Counted from the first letter of the stretch, positions 41,292-50,477 are shown. The stretch is DNA of 57,365 nucleotides from Rhodospirillales bacterium (GCA_028823885.1 JAPPFK010000086.1:1-57365), one strand, 5' to 3'. Numbers and translations are program-made. Notes: generated by a model from the letters alone, not told the origin.

Positions 41292-42321
41292 ACTCGCCAT
41301 CAAGGGTTGGCGAAATTTCCGCCGCAATATGGACTGGGTGACATCCGTCTGGATGCTGGCGGCGTTGATACCCCTGGCCGTGTTCGTTGTCGATCGGGAG
41401 AACACGATCAACATACTCACCGTCGCTGCAACGGCGCTGGGCGGCACCCTGCCATACATAGCGGCGGCGGTTCTGATGATCGGCTATTTGAAGGCGACGG
41501 GGGCCGAAACCGTGGTCGCCAAGGCGTTCGAAGGCAACGAATACCGGATGATCCTCTTTGCGGCCCTACTGGGCGGGTTGGCGCCGTTCTGCTCATGCGA
41601 GGTCATCCCGTTCATCGCCGGCCTTCTCGCCGTTGGCGCCCCCCTTTCGGCAGTGATGGCATTTTGGCTGTCTTCGCCGCTGATCGACCCGCCCACTTTG
41701 TTGATAACCGCCGGCGCATTGGGCTGGGAGTTCGCGGCCGGCAAGGCTGTCTCCGCCGTTGCTCTCGGCATCTTCGGCGGGATTGTCGTCAGTATGCTGG
41801 TCCGTCGCGGCGCCTTCACCGAACCGCTGCGTCCCGGCACCTCCATCGGCGGGTGTGGCTGTGGCCCCTCCCCTTTCGAGGGCAAGCCGGTCTGGAAGTT
41901 TTGGCAGGAACGTGAGCGCCGGCAAATGTTCTTCAATGCATCCGGTGACAACGCCCTGTTTTTGCTCAAATGGCTGACCCTTGCTTACCTCATCGAAGCA
42001 TTGCTGATCGACTATGTGCCGGCTCGGCTGGTTGCCTCGCTGGTTGGCGGTGAAGGTCTGCTGCCCATTGTTGCGGGTGCGGTTGTCGGCGCGCCGGCCT
42101 ACCTTAACGGCTATGCCGCACCGCCTCTAATCGCCGGCTTGATGGAGCAAGGCATGACCGCCGGGGCCGCGATGGCATTCATGACCGCCGGATCGGTGAG
42201 CTCCATCCCCGCCATGGCCGCAGTATGGTCCCTGGTCAAACGGCAAGTCTTCGCCGCCTATCTCGGCCTCGGAATTCTTGGCGCAATCATGGCCGGCGTT
42301 GTATTCCAGAGTGCGGTTTAG
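41284..42321 (+). CDS. ArsP / SO_0444-type permease (predicted metal or organoarsenical efflux)
   Basis: A 345-residue membrane protein with about eight helices in two repeated halves. The first contains the family motif PFCSCEVIPFIAGLLAVGAPLSAVM with the conserved Cys-Ser-Cys, the second GAVVGAPAYLNGYAAPPLIAGLMEQGMTAGAAM. The central loop contains a Cys-rich GGCGCGPS segment that may bind metal. ArsP proteins export trivalent organoarsenicals, and relatives handle Cu/Zn. Coupling to arsR supports arsenic, but no other ars gene is here. Confidence 0.82.
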   Translation: MTELAIKGWRNFRRNMDWVTSVWMLAALIPLAVFVVDRENTINILTVAATALGGTLPYIAAAVLMIGYLKATGAETVVAKAFEGNEYRMILFAALLGGLAPFCSCEVIPFIAGLLAVGAPLSAVMAFWLSSPLIDPPTLLITAGALGWEFAAGKAVSAVALGIFGGIVVSMLVRRGAFTEPLRPGTSIGGCGCGPSPFEGKPVWKFWQERERRQMFFNASGDNALFLLKWLTLAYLIEALLIDYVPARLVASLVGGEGLLPIVAGAVVGAPAYLNGYAAPPLIAGLMEQGMTAGAAMAFMTAGSVSSIPAMAAVWSLVKRQVFAAYLGLGILGAIMAGVVFQSAV

Positions 42322-42350
42322 GCGGTCCCCGGAAATTTCGGATCAACCGT

Positions 42351-42368
42351 AACGGCCCGATGGCCGTT
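42351..42368. terminator. Bidirectional terminator-like hairpin
   Basis: AACGGCC at 42351-42357 and GGCCGTT at 42362-42368 form a perfect 7-bp stem with a 4-base loop, between the convergent permease and ParA-like genes. A second GC-rich stem follows at about 42369-42386. No T-run is present. Confidence 0.5.
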
Positions 42369-42452
42369 GGCGGAGGTGTCACCGCCATGGCATTTCCATG
42401 CATTGAGAGTGACGAGGCGCACCGTGACTTGAGCCGCAAACCTGGCACTCAA

Positions 42453-43196
42453 TCAGGGAAAGCGGGCCTCGATCTCCTTCCACAATTGCCGGTATCGGAG
42501 CGCGATGGCGCTCTTGGGGGCGGTCACGGGCAGAGGGTCCCGGTTGATTCCCATACGCTCCACCTCACTGGCATTGGGAATGGAGGTGCGCAGGAATTCC
42601 CGGCGCTTGGCCAAGGTCTTCTCCAGGGTATCGCGGTGGAGCTTCTTGCGCCGGTCAACCATCGAGAAGAAAGGCATCACCGGTAGCTTGTGCAAATCGT
42701 GCTCCTTGCAAAACGCCTCCAGGAGATCGAGAGTCCGCATCGAGAGGGTCGTTGGGATCAGCGGCACCAGCAGTCCATCGGAGGCACGAAACACGTTCTC
42801 CGACGAGAGTGTCAGCCCGGGCGGGCAGTCGAGAAAGATGTAGTCGTACTCGGCGTCGAGAGGCTTGAGAAACTTTGAAAACCCCTTCAACGGCTTTTTG
42901 CGGTCGCCGAGGGCGAGGTCCATATGCCGGTAGGAAATGTCCGCGGGGATGAGATCCAAACGTTCGAAATCAGTCGCCCGAATGTACTTTTCCGACGGAC
43001 GTTTGCGGGCGATCAGCGCCTTCCCGCCGCCCTTGATTTTTGGTTTTACCCGATAGTAATAGCTCGCCGATCCTTGGGGATCCAAGTCCCAGACCAGGAC
43101 CCGCATGCCGTCGGCGGCCGCGACGTAGGCAAGATTGACGGCCGTGGTGGTCTTTCCCACACCGCCGTTGATGTTGTAGATGCCGATAACGGCCAT
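42453..43196 (-). CDS. ParA/MinD-like ATPase lacking the signature lysine
   Basis: A 247-residue P-loop ATPase of the ParA group. The Walker A reads YNINGGVGKTTTAVNLA. The deviant Walker A normally has Lys before GGxGK, but here it is Asn10 (codon AAC, at 43167-43169). Walker A' follows in VLVWDLDPQGSASYY and Walker B in YIFLDCPPG. No parB partner or plasmid-like gene is adjacent, so it is an orphan ParA, perhaps positioning a cell component. The start is the ATG at 43196; the longer frame to 43259 has no support. Confidence 0.85.
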   Translation of the reverse strand: MAVIGIYNINGGVGKTTTAVNLAYVAAADGMRVLVWDLDPQGSASYYYRVKPKIKGGGKALIARKRPSEKYIRATDFERLDLIPADISYRHMDLALGDRKKPLKGFSKFLKPLDAEYDYIFLDCPPGLTLSSENVFRASDGLLVPLIPTTLSMRTLDLLEAFCKEHDLHKLPVMPFFSMVDRRKKLHRDTLEKTLAKRREFLRTSIPNASEVERMGINRDPLPVTAPKSAIALRYRQLWKEIEARFP

Positions 43197-43374
43197 CCAG
43201 CCTCTTCCCGGATCGGCCGGGCACGCTTCCGCCGCCGATTCGGACCTCCTACACCCCAAGAATGACGGCGTTCACATCTATCACCTTGCGGACAGCCAGT
43301 TCAATAAGCAGGAAAACAACGAACAGGAAAGCGAAGCATTCGAGAAGTTTGGTGCGGTCGACGCCTCCCAACCT

Positions 43375-44358
43375 TTATCTTTCGGTCAGCCTGAACAGAA
43401 TTGGGATGCGGACTTCGCTGGGAACCGGTTTGCTTCCCTGGCGCGCGGGCCGGACGGTCCAGCGATTGACGGCCCGGACCGCTGCCCGGTCCAATATTTC
43501 ATGCCCGCTCGATCGGACCACCTCAAGACCGACGATACGCCCGGCCGCGGACACTCGGGCTGACAGCACGACCCGTCCCTCCAAGCCATCGCGGCGCGCG
43601 CGGCGGGGGTATCGCGGCGGCTGATTGCCAAGCGATGCGTGGGCGTAATCGGCCGCCAAGAGGCTCTCGCCATCCTGGGGGAGACTTGCCGTTTCCGAGG
43701 ACCCTTGTTCTCCGCCGGGATCAGGTGCCGCTTCCGGGCCCGGCGCCTGGATTTGTTTCGTGCCCAGTGCGGCCGCGCTTTCCGATATCGCGGTTTGAGG
43801 CGGAATGTGCTCCGGCAACTGCCCGGCGGCCGGTGCAACCGGTGCAACGGCGGCGGTTTCCTCGGCCGGCACAGGTGGTTTCCGGCGTGGCGGCGGGATG
43901 AACCCGGCCGCCGGCGGCAAGGCGGCAATGCCAATTTCAAATATGGATGGCTCATTCTCCACCGGCACGGCGGTTGAGGTCCCGGCGGGCGCCGTTGGCG
44001 GCTTGGACGCCGGTACAACCTCATGGGGACCGGACGCGGTCTCGACCGCATCCGTCGCCGCCATCGGGACGCCGGACGGTTCGGGAAGCAACGCTTCATC
44101 CACCTGAATGTCGGGCGTCTGCCCGGCGGGAACGGCGGCCCTCGGCTCGGCAACGGCGCTCGGCGACGGTTCGCCTGCCGTCGCCGCCGGTGCCGCCGCA
44201 ACGATCTCGATCACCACCGGCCGGAAAACGGGTGCGGCTGGCTCCGGGTCGTACAAGGCGACGAAAGCCGCCAGACCGGCTGCGTGAGCCAGACCTGACG
44301 CCCCTAAAGCGGCAGCCGTCAGCGATGCGCTCCCATGCCTGAAGGACAGTACCTGCAT
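43375..44358 (-). CDS. TonB-family energy transducer
   Basis: A 327-residue protein with one N-terminal helix (about 14-36), a long Pro/Ala/Glu-rich spacer (about 40-245) and a C-terminal TonB domain: PRYPRRARRDGLEGRVVLSARVSAAGRIVGLEVVRSSGHEILDRAAVRAVNRWTVRPA and a final IPILFRL strand. TonB links the proton motive force to outer-membrane receptors. No exbB/exbD or receptor gene lies in the window, so its partners are elsewhere. An alternative is a TolA-like role. Confidence 0.85.
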   Translation of the reverse strand: MQVLSFRHGSASLTAAALGASGLAHAAGLAAFVALYDPEPAAPVFRPVVIEIVAAAPAATAGEPSPSAVAEPRAAVPAGQTPDIQVDEALLPEPSGVPMAATDAVETASGPHEVVPASKPPTAPAGTSTAVPVENEPSIFEIGIAALPPAAGFIPPPRRKPPVPAEETAAVAPVAPAAGQLPEHIPPQTAISESAAALGTKQIQAPGPEAAPDPGGEQGSSETASLPQDGESLLAADYAHASLGNQPPRYPRRARRDGLEGRVVLSARVSAAGRIVGLEVVRSSGHEILDRAAVRAVNRWTVRPARQGSKPVPSEVRIPILFRLTER

Positions 44359-44432
44359 GCCTTCTCCCCGAGGCCGGGGAGTCTACGGGGTCGAAGGCCG
44401 CGGTCGCAAGACCCGGGCGGGCGCGCCCGCGC

Positions 44433-45680
44433 TTAGAAGAGAATGCCCGCCACCGCGCCGGTCATGCAGGTCGCGATGGTTCCGGAAACAATCGACTTCA
44501 TGCCGAGTCCGACGATTTCCTTCCTCCGCCCCGGCACCATTGTGGTCAGCCCGCCCAACATGATGCCCAGGCTGCCGAAGTTGGCGAAGCCGGAAAGGGC
44601 ATAGACCATGATCAGCTTGGAACGCTCGGACATCGCCTCGGCGGGCACCTGCTGCCACTGCAGGAACGCGATGAGTTCATTGAGCACGGTCTTGGTTCCC
44701 AGCAAGGACCCGGCGATGGGCGCTTCGGACCAGGGGATGCCCAACAGCCACACCACCGGCGCAAACACCCATCCGAACAGGCGCTGCAGCGCGATCGGCT
44801 CGCCGAACAAATCGGGGAATAGCCCGAGTATCTTATTGATCAGGGAAACCAACGCGACGAAGACGATCAACATGGCGATGACATTGATGAGCAGCCGCAC
44901 CCCGTCCGACGTACCGCGGGTCACCGCATCCATGGCGCTATGGTCCGGCGAGGGCTCCATGGCGGTGCCCTCGCCGGTCCGCGTTCCGTCATTGGGAACC
45001 ATCAGCTTGGCGATCATGATCGCCGCCGGCGCCGAGATGATCGAGGCCGTCAGCAGGTGGCCGGCGGCATTGGGAATAATGTCCTTCAGGAAGCTCGCAT
45101 AGAGTACGAACACCGTACCGGCGATGGTCGCCATGCCCACCGTCATCACCATGAATAGTTCGCTTCGGCTGATCTTTTTGAGATAGGGCCGTACGAAAAG
45201 GGGCGCCTCGATCATTCCGACAAATATATTCGCGGCGGAACTGACACCGACCGCGCCGCCAACGCCCATGGACCGCTGCAGCACCCAGGCGAAGGCACGA
45301 ACGATGAGCGGGAGAACACGCCAATAATAAAGAACGGCCGACAAGGCGCTGGTGACCAGAATCACCGGCAATGCCTGAAATGCGAGAACGAAGGCTGCGC
45401 CGGGGAAGCTTTCGGTAAACGGCAGCGAGCCGCCCCCGATGTAGCCGAAGACCAACGATGTGCCGGCGGTCGTCGCGTCGAGTACCGCCAGGAATCCTTC
45501 GTTGAGCCAGACAAAGACCTGCTGGGATCCGGGCGCCTTCAACAGGATCGCGGCAACGATGAACTGGACGGCGAGGCCGGCGACCGCCACCCGCCACTTC
45601 ACCGCCCGGCGATTTTCGCTCACCAGCCAGCAAAATCCGATCAATACAGCCAAACCGAATAACCCGTGAACGATCGGCAT
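44433..45680 (-). CDS. Concentrative nucleoside transporter (CNT/NupC family)
   Basis: A 415-residue membrane symporter. The second half carries LLGTKTVLNELIAF, the conserved G-x-K-x3-NE element. The first substrate loop reads NIFVGMIEAPLFVRPYL. In characterised CNTs this is usually GQTEAPL, where Gln and Thr contact the nucleobase; here they are Met and Ile, so specificity may differ. GGAGG directly precedes the ATG at 45680, which is therefore chosen over 45728. Confidence 0.9.
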   Translation of the reverse strand: MPIVHGLFGLAVLIGFCWLVSENRRAVKWRVAVAGLAVQFIVAAILLKAPGSQQVFVWLNEGFLAVLDATTAGTSLVFGYIGGGSLPFTESFPGAAFVLAFQALPVILVTSALSAVLYYWRVLPLIVRAFAWVLQRSMGVGGAVGVSSAANIFVGMIEAPLFVRPYLKKISRSELFMVMTVGMATIAGTVFVLYASFLKDIIPNAAGHLLTASIISAPAAIMIAKLMVPNDGTRTGEGTAMEPSPDHSAMDAVTRGTSDGVRLLINVIAMLIVFVALVSLINKILGLFPDLFGEPIALQRLFGWVFAPVVWLLGIPWSEAPIAGSLLGTKTVLNELIAFLQWQQVPAEAMSERSKLIMVYALSGFANFGSLGIMLGGLTTMVPGRRKEIVGLGMKSIVSGTIATCMTGAVAGILF

Positions 45681-45849
45681 GAACCCCTCTCCTCCTATGC
45701 CGGCGACGGAAGAAGGGGCAGGGTTCACTCGAATTCATGGATTCTTCGTTAATGAGCGGCGGGCCGGCGGGCGAATTCCGGGCTGGTACGTCCGGAGGCC
45801 GAAGACTAGTGTTCCGGGATACTCATTTGCATATTCCGGACGAAATTCA

Positions 45850-46839
45850 TTGAAAGCGGTTATAGCGAGAGAGAAGTCGGAGAGCGCTGACGCCCTCCAG
45901 GTGGGCACCGAGGAAATCGACCAACCCAAGCCCGGTGCCGACGAATGCGTCGTCGAAGTCCGCGCGAGCGGGGTAAACCCGAGTGATGCCAAGGCTCTTC
46001 TCGGAAGGATGCCCAACCTTGTCTGGCCTCGGACGCCGGGCCGCGACTATGCCGGGATTGTGGTCGAGGGGCCCGGCGGCCTGGTGGGTAAGGAGGTCTG
46101 GGGCACCGGAGGCGATCTGGGCATGCGGCGGAACGGCAACCATGCGGAATATGCAGTCGTCGATGCCGCCGGCATTGCCGAAAAGCCCGGCAACCTCTCC
46201 ATGCACGAAGCAGGAAGTCTGGGCGTCTCCTGGACCTGCGCGTATATGGGGATGGTCGACGGCGCCCGTGTCGCGGACGGGCAAACGGTTGCCGTGCTCG
46301 GCGCCAATGGCGCGGTCGGTCAGGCGTCGGTTCAGTTCGCCGGCGCCGCCGGCGCCCGGGTCATTGCCGTTGAACGCTCCCGCGACGAATACGTCGGTCA
46401 CGCCGCCGGCGACGTCGAGGTCATAAACCTTTCCAAGGAGCCGGACCTCAAGGAAGCCATAATGGCTCGTACCGACGGCAAGGGCGCGGAGATCATCATG
46501 AACTCCGTCGGCAGCCCGTATTTCGAGACGGCGCAGACCTGCCTCGCGCGGTTTGGATGTCAGATCATTATCTCCACCTTCATCGAAGAGGTGCCGATCA
46601 ACTTGAGGGTCTTCTACCGCGCCAACCTGAGAATGGTCGGCGTAAGCAATTTGGACTACGACCATATTCGCTCGGCTGAAATCATGCGCGCCATCCGGCC
46701 CGGATTCGAGGATGGAACCTACAGGCCCTACGCCATTCTGGACGATTGCGTCTTTGGTCTTGATCGGGCGGCGGACGGTTACAAAATTGTCTTGGAAGAC
46801 GTCCGCCGAGACCGAATTGTCATCGACCCGAAAGCTTAG
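45850..46839 (+). CDS. Zinc-independent quinone-oxidoreductase-like MDR protein
   Basis: A 329-residue medium-chain dehydrogenase/reductase. The N-terminal GroES-like half has VEVRASGVNPSDAKALLGRMP and TPGRDYAGIVVEGPGG. The NADPH-binding Rossmann half begins VAVLGANGAVGQASVQFAGAAGARVIAVERS. Structural and catalytic zinc ligands of alcohol dehydrogenases are absent. The start is a TTG at 45850 (LKAVIAREKSES), the only one giving a normal N terminus; the ATG at 45679 would add 57 residues through the divergent promoter. The aminopeptidase gene follows after nine bases. Confidence 0.82.
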   Translation: MKAVIAREKSESADALQVGTEEIDQPKPGADECVVEVRASGVNPSDAKALLGRMPNLVWPRTPGRDYAGIVVEGPGGLVGKEVWGTGGDLGMRRNGNHAEYAVVDAAGIAEKPGNLSMHEAGSLGVSWTCAYMGMVDGARVADGQTVAVLGANGAVGQASVQFAGAAGARVIAVERSRDEYVGHAAGDVEVINLSKEPDLKEAIMARTDGKGAEIIMNSVGSPYFETAQTCLARFGCQIIISTFIEEVPINLRVFYRANLRMVGVSNLDYDHIRSAEIMRAIRPGFEDGTYRPYAILDDCVFGLDRAADGYKIVLEDVRRDRIVIDPKA

Positions 46840-46848
46840 TCCGGTTCC

Positions 46849-48228
46849 ATGACCCCACTTGATTGCTTCGTCGACGGCGCAAAAGACCTCACGACGATTC
46901 GTCTCGTTTCGCGTGACGACTTGTCCGAGTTTGTCGGCGCCCAGCCCGCCCATGTCGGCGATTGGGTCAAAAAACTGGGGTTTGAAGCCAAACAGGGGAC
47001 CCGCTGCCCGGTCCCGGACGCGACCGGTGCGCTCGCCGAGATTCTCGTTGGCATCGGCGACGACGGTCTTCGCCTCGGGACACTGTCGGAATTGCCGACT
47101 GGATTGGCCGGCGGGACCTATGCACTTGAGCCGACCGACCTGGAAAACCTCGATATGGCGCTCCTTGGCTGGGCGCTCGGCGCATATTCGTTCGACCGCT
47201 ACAAGGATATGGATCGGCCGGATGTGCGGCTGATCTGGCCGGAGAGCGCCGGTCGCCGGAGCGTCGAAATTGCGGCGGAGGGTACGTACCTGGTCCGCGA
47301 CCTCATCAACACGCCGGCGGAGGACATGGGGCCTTCCGAGCTCGCCGCCGCCGCCAGGCAGGTGGCGGATGAGCATGGCGCCGCCTTCACCGAGATCGTC
47401 GGAAATGATCTGCTGGAGGAGAATTATCCGGCGGTTCATGCCGTCGGCCGGGCGAGCGATGATCCGCCCCGGCTCGTCGACATCCTCTGGGGCAATCCCG
47501 ACGCGCCCAAGGTAACGCTGGTGGGAAAAGGAGTTTGCTTCGACACAGGGGGGCTTGACCTGAAACCCGCCAGCGGCATGAAGCTGATGAAGAAAGACAT
47601 GGGCGGCGCTGCACACGTCCTGGGTCTGGCGAAAATGCTGATGATGAAAGAGCTGGACATCCGGCTAAGAGTTCTCGTCCCGGCCGTGGAAAACAGCGTC
47701 GCCGGCAATGCGCTTCGGCCGCTCGATGTCGTCTCCACCCGCAAGGGCCTGACCGTAGAGATCGGCAACACGGACGCGGAGGGCCGCGTCATCCTGGCGG
47801 ACGCACTGGCCGAGGCCGCCGGCGAGGATCCGGAGCTATTGGTTGATTTTGCCACGCTCACCGGCGCGGCCCGTGTCGCCCTCGGTACGGAACTGCCGGC
47901 GCTGTTCACCAATGACGACGATCTCGCCGCGGCCCTCGCCGCCCACGGAACGGATACCGAGGACGCGAGCTGGCGGATGCCGCTGTGGGCCGGTTACCGC
48001 AAGATGGTGGACGGCAAGGTTGCGGACCTGACCAATGCGCCGGAAGGAGGCTTCGGCGGGGCAATCACAGCTGCTTTGTTCCTGAAGGAATTCGCCGAAC
48101 CGGCGCGCCGTTGGGCGCACTACGATGTCATGGCTTGGAACACGTCGTCGCGGCCGGGCAGGCCCGAGGGCGGTGAAGCCATGGGAATCCGGGCACTGTA
48201 CGCGCACATTGTTTCCGAATTCGGATGA
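46849..48228 (+). CDS. M17 leucyl aminopeptidase family protein
   Basis: A 459-residue cytosolic metallopeptidase. The C-terminal catalytic domain has the di-metal and catalytic residues in VGKGVCFDTGGLDLKPASG, MKKDMGGAAHVLGLA and the M17 signature NTDAEGRVILADAL. The N-terminal domain (1-155) is the variable regulatory half. It removes N-terminal residues from peptides and may be co-transcribed with the upstream oxidoreductase gene. Confidence 0.95.
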   Translation: MTPLDCFVDGAKDLTTIRLVSRDDLSEFVGAQPAHVGDWVKKLGFEAKQGTRCPVPDATGALAEILVGIGDDGLRLGTLSELPTGLAGGTYALEPTDLENLDMALLGWALGAYSFDRYKDMDRPDVRLIWPESAGRRSVEIAAEGTYLVRDLINTPAEDMGPSELAAAARQVADEHGAAFTEIVGNDLLEENYPAVHAVGRASDDPPRLVDILWGNPDAPKVTLVGKGVCFDTGGLDLKPASGMKLMKKDMGGAAHVLGLAKMLMMKELDIRLRVLVPAVENSVAGNALRPLDVVSTRKGLTVEIGNTDAEGRVILADALAEAAGEDPELLVDFATLTGAARVALGTELPALFTNDDDLAAALAAHGTDTEDASWRMPLWAGYRKMVDGKVADLTNAPEGGFGGAITAALFLKEFAEPARRWAHYDVMAWNTSSRPGRPEGGEAMGIRALYAHIVSEFG

Positions 48229-48336
48229 GCGGTCCAATCCGTTCAGGTGCGGAGTCTCGTCAGGCGCTTGAAGCGGGACGTGCCGCACCCAACCTCGAGC
48301 CCGGCTCGTTGCCGCCGCCACGGCGGACGAGTTCCT

Positions 48337-49293
48337 CTAGGTGCTTCGGGTCCGAGCCCGGCCCCCCGGTCGATAGCGAAACAGATACGTGGGCAAAATC
48401 GCCTCCGCGGCCGTCGGCTGTATGCCCAGATCAGCCAAGGATTTTGCGCCCGCGGAAACCACATTGTCGGTCGCCAACAGTTTGACTTGATCCCGGGTCA
48501 ACAGGGGCTTCGGCAGCTTCTCGAGAAAAAAGGCCTTCATCGACAATAGGCCCAAGGGCACCGGAAAAAGAATCCGCTTCCGGCCCGTTTCCTTCAAGAT
48601 CAGCTGCATAATCTCCCGGCTCGAATAGACCGTGGGGCCGCCGAGCTCGAACGTCCGGCCATCGAGAGTGGAATCCGATAATCCGGCGACAACCGCCTCG
48701 GCGACATCACCGACGAACACCGGCTGAAACTTGGTTCCGCCGGGCTGCGACGTACCGAAGACCGGCAAGAACGCGCTGATACGGGTGAAACCCGCGAACA
48801 TATTGAATAACCCGTCCTCCGGCCCGAAGATGACACTGGGCCGAAGTACAACCGCCCCGGGGAATGCAGCGAGTACGGCCTGCTCGCCGGCCGCCTTGGT
48901 CCGGCCGTACTCGGCGAGGGATTGGGGATCGGCTCCTATGGCGGATATATGGACAAGGCGTTTCAGACCGGCATCCGCCGCAGCCCTCGCCACATTGGCG
49001 GCCCCATCCGCGTGGACGGACTGAAACGTCTGCCGACCGCTCTCATAGAGAATACCCACGAGATTCACGGCACCGTCCGCACCATCCATCGCCGCGGCGA
49101 TGCTCGACGGATCACAAATGTCGGCCGCGACGGGAACGATCTGACCGACATCTCCCGCCGGTTTCAGGAAACCCGCCGATTCGATATCCCGAACCGCCAC
49201 ACGAATCCGATTTCCCCGTTCGGCGAGCCGCTTGACCAGATGCCGGCCAACGAAACCGGATCCGCCAAACACGGCTATCGTCTTGTTTTCCAT
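48337..49293 (-). CDS. Complex I NDUFA9-like NAD(P)-binding protein
   Basis: A 318-residue atypical short-chain dehydrogenase. It starts with the nucleotide motif FGGSGFVGRHLVKRL (9-23) and continues with AVNLVGILYE, HISAIGADPQSLAEYGRTKAAGE and VLRPSVIFGPEDGLFNMFA, the pattern of the mitochondrial complex I NDUFA9 subunit and its alphaproteobacterial relatives. Tyr in EYGRTK matches the SDR Yx3K. The ATG at 49293 gives ENKTIAVFGGSG; the longer frame to 49377 is unlikely. No nuo genes are nearby. Confidence 0.88.
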   Translation of the reverse strand: MENKTIAVFGGSGFVGRHLVKRLAERGNRIRVAVRDIESAGFLKPAGDVGQIVPVAADICDPSSIAAAMDGADGAVNLVGILYESGRQTFQSVHADGAANVARAAADAGLKRLVHISAIGADPQSLAEYGRTKAAGEQAVLAAFPGAVVLRPSVIFGPEDGLFNMFAGFTRISAFLPVFGTSQPGGTKFQPVFVGDVAEAVVAGLSDSTLDGRTFELGGPTVYSSREIMQLILKETGRKRILFPVPLGLLSMKAFFLEKLPKPLLTRDQVKLLATDNVVSAGAKSLADLGIQPTAAEAILPTYLFRYRPGGRARTRST

Positions 49294-49426
49294 TCTTCGT
49301 CCTCTGAGCCGGGACACCCCGGCGGTCCGCCCATAGGTGCGACCGGTATTCATAGCGCCCGGCCGCCACTCGCTCAACCGTTGCCCGGCCCGACAGGCAG
49401 GTGACGGTTGAGCTCGCGAAACCCGG

Positions 49427-49455
49427 TTGACAGCCTTTGGGTTGAGAAGTACGAC
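49427..49455 (+). promoter_or_regulatory. Promoter of tRNA-Leu
   Basis: TTGACA at 49427-49432, a 17-base spacer, and TACGAC at 49450-49455 give a predicted start about 30 bases before the tRNA. The perfect -35 box and spacing match the element before tRNA-Ala. Confidence 0.7.
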
Positions 49456-49493
49456 CTACAGCCCGCCGAGCCGGGACGGTTCGCCGGATGGTC

Positions 49494-49580
<87 letters not shown>

Positions 49581-49635
49581 ATTCCCCTGGCATCGTTGGT
49601 GCCGGTTTCGATGATTGCGCAATGGATGATGTGAC

Positions 49636-50250
49636 GTGACCGTGGAGTTGTATCAGGGCGATCTTCCGGTCGGGCTCGATCTCGGTGAGACCGTTGCCGT
49701 CGATACGGAGACGCTCGGACTCAATCCGCAAAGGGACCGCCTTTGCCTCGTACAGCTTTCGTCCGGGGACGGAAACGCGCATCTGGTCCAGCTATCCAAC
49801 GGGAACTATGACGCACCAAATTTGAAGCGCCTGCTCGAGGCTGAAACGGTCACCAAGCTGTTTCATTTCGGGCGGTTTGATATCGCCATGATCAAACGGT
49901 ATCTCGGTGTCGTGTGTCGCCCGGTCTATTGCACCAAAATCGCTTCAAAGCTGTCGCGAACCTATACGGATCGGCATGGTCTCAAAGACCTCTGCATGGA
50001 GTTGATTGACGTGGATCTCTCCAAGCAGCAGCAGCAATCCGATTGGGGCGCCGCGGAACTGACGCCGGAACAACTGGAATATGCGGCTTCCGACGTACTC
50101 TATCTGCATCGCCTTAAGCAGTCGTTGGACGAACGACTGGCCAGAGAAGGACGGACGGCTCTTGCCGAGGCTTGCTTCGAGTTTCTCCCACATCGGGCGG
50201 AGCTCGATCTGGCGGGCTGGGAAGACCAGGATATCTTCTCGCACGCCTGA
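49636..50250 (+). CDS. RNase D-like 3'-5' exoribonuclease
   Basis: A 204-residue DEDD exonuclease without the HRDC domains of full RNase D, as is usual for the short alphaproteobacterial form. The Exo I motif is AVDTETLGL (D23, E25), Exo II is FHFGRFDIAMI, and Exo III is YAASDVLYLHRL, the DEDDy type. It trims RNA 3' ends. The start is a GTG at 49636. It is the first gene of the block leading to kdsD and the lpt genes, an arrangement common in Rhodospirillales. Confidence 0.9.
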   Translation: MTVELYQGDLPVGLDLGETVAVDTETLGLNPQRDRLCLVQLSSGDGNAHLVQLSNGNYDAPNLKRLLEAETVTKLFHFGRFDIAMIKRYLGVVCRPVYCTKIASKLSRTYTDRHGLKDLCMELIDVDLSKQQQQSDWGAAELTPEQLEYAASDVLYLHRLKQSLDERLAREGRTALAEACFEFLPHRAELDLAGWEDQDIFSHA

Positions 50251-50324
50251 TTCGGCGGCACGTGACCGACAATTGCCAGCAGATCTTGTGGTAAGCAATT
50301 TCTTTGCCGAGTCGGCGGGATTTG

Positions 50325-50353
50325 TTGACCTTTAACCGGCCGGGTCGCATACT
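50325..50353 (+). promoter_or_regulatory. Candidate promoter of kdsD-lptCAB-rpoN
   Basis: TTGACC at 50325-50330, a 17-base spacer containing the palindromic CCGG-rich ACCGGCCGGGT stretch, and CATACT at 50348-50353 lie about 125 bases before the kdsD ATG. The match is good but not checked experimentally. Confidence 0.5.
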
Positions 50354-50477
50354 GCGGCCGAGAGATGCTCGGAATCCAAGTGTTTTTTCCCGCACCGGCG
50401 GAATGCCTTTGGCGGGCGCTGCCGCGTTGCGCGAACACAACCCCGGCCTCCATTTCGACGAGAGTGTTTGTCCAGAG

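Noticed and set aside
45847..47616. A 589-codon minus-strand frame opposite the oxidoreductase and aminopeptidase genes
   Set aside because: Same reason: both opposite genes have complete catalytic motifs and normal lengths, while this frame has no recognisable domain and crosses the gap between them.
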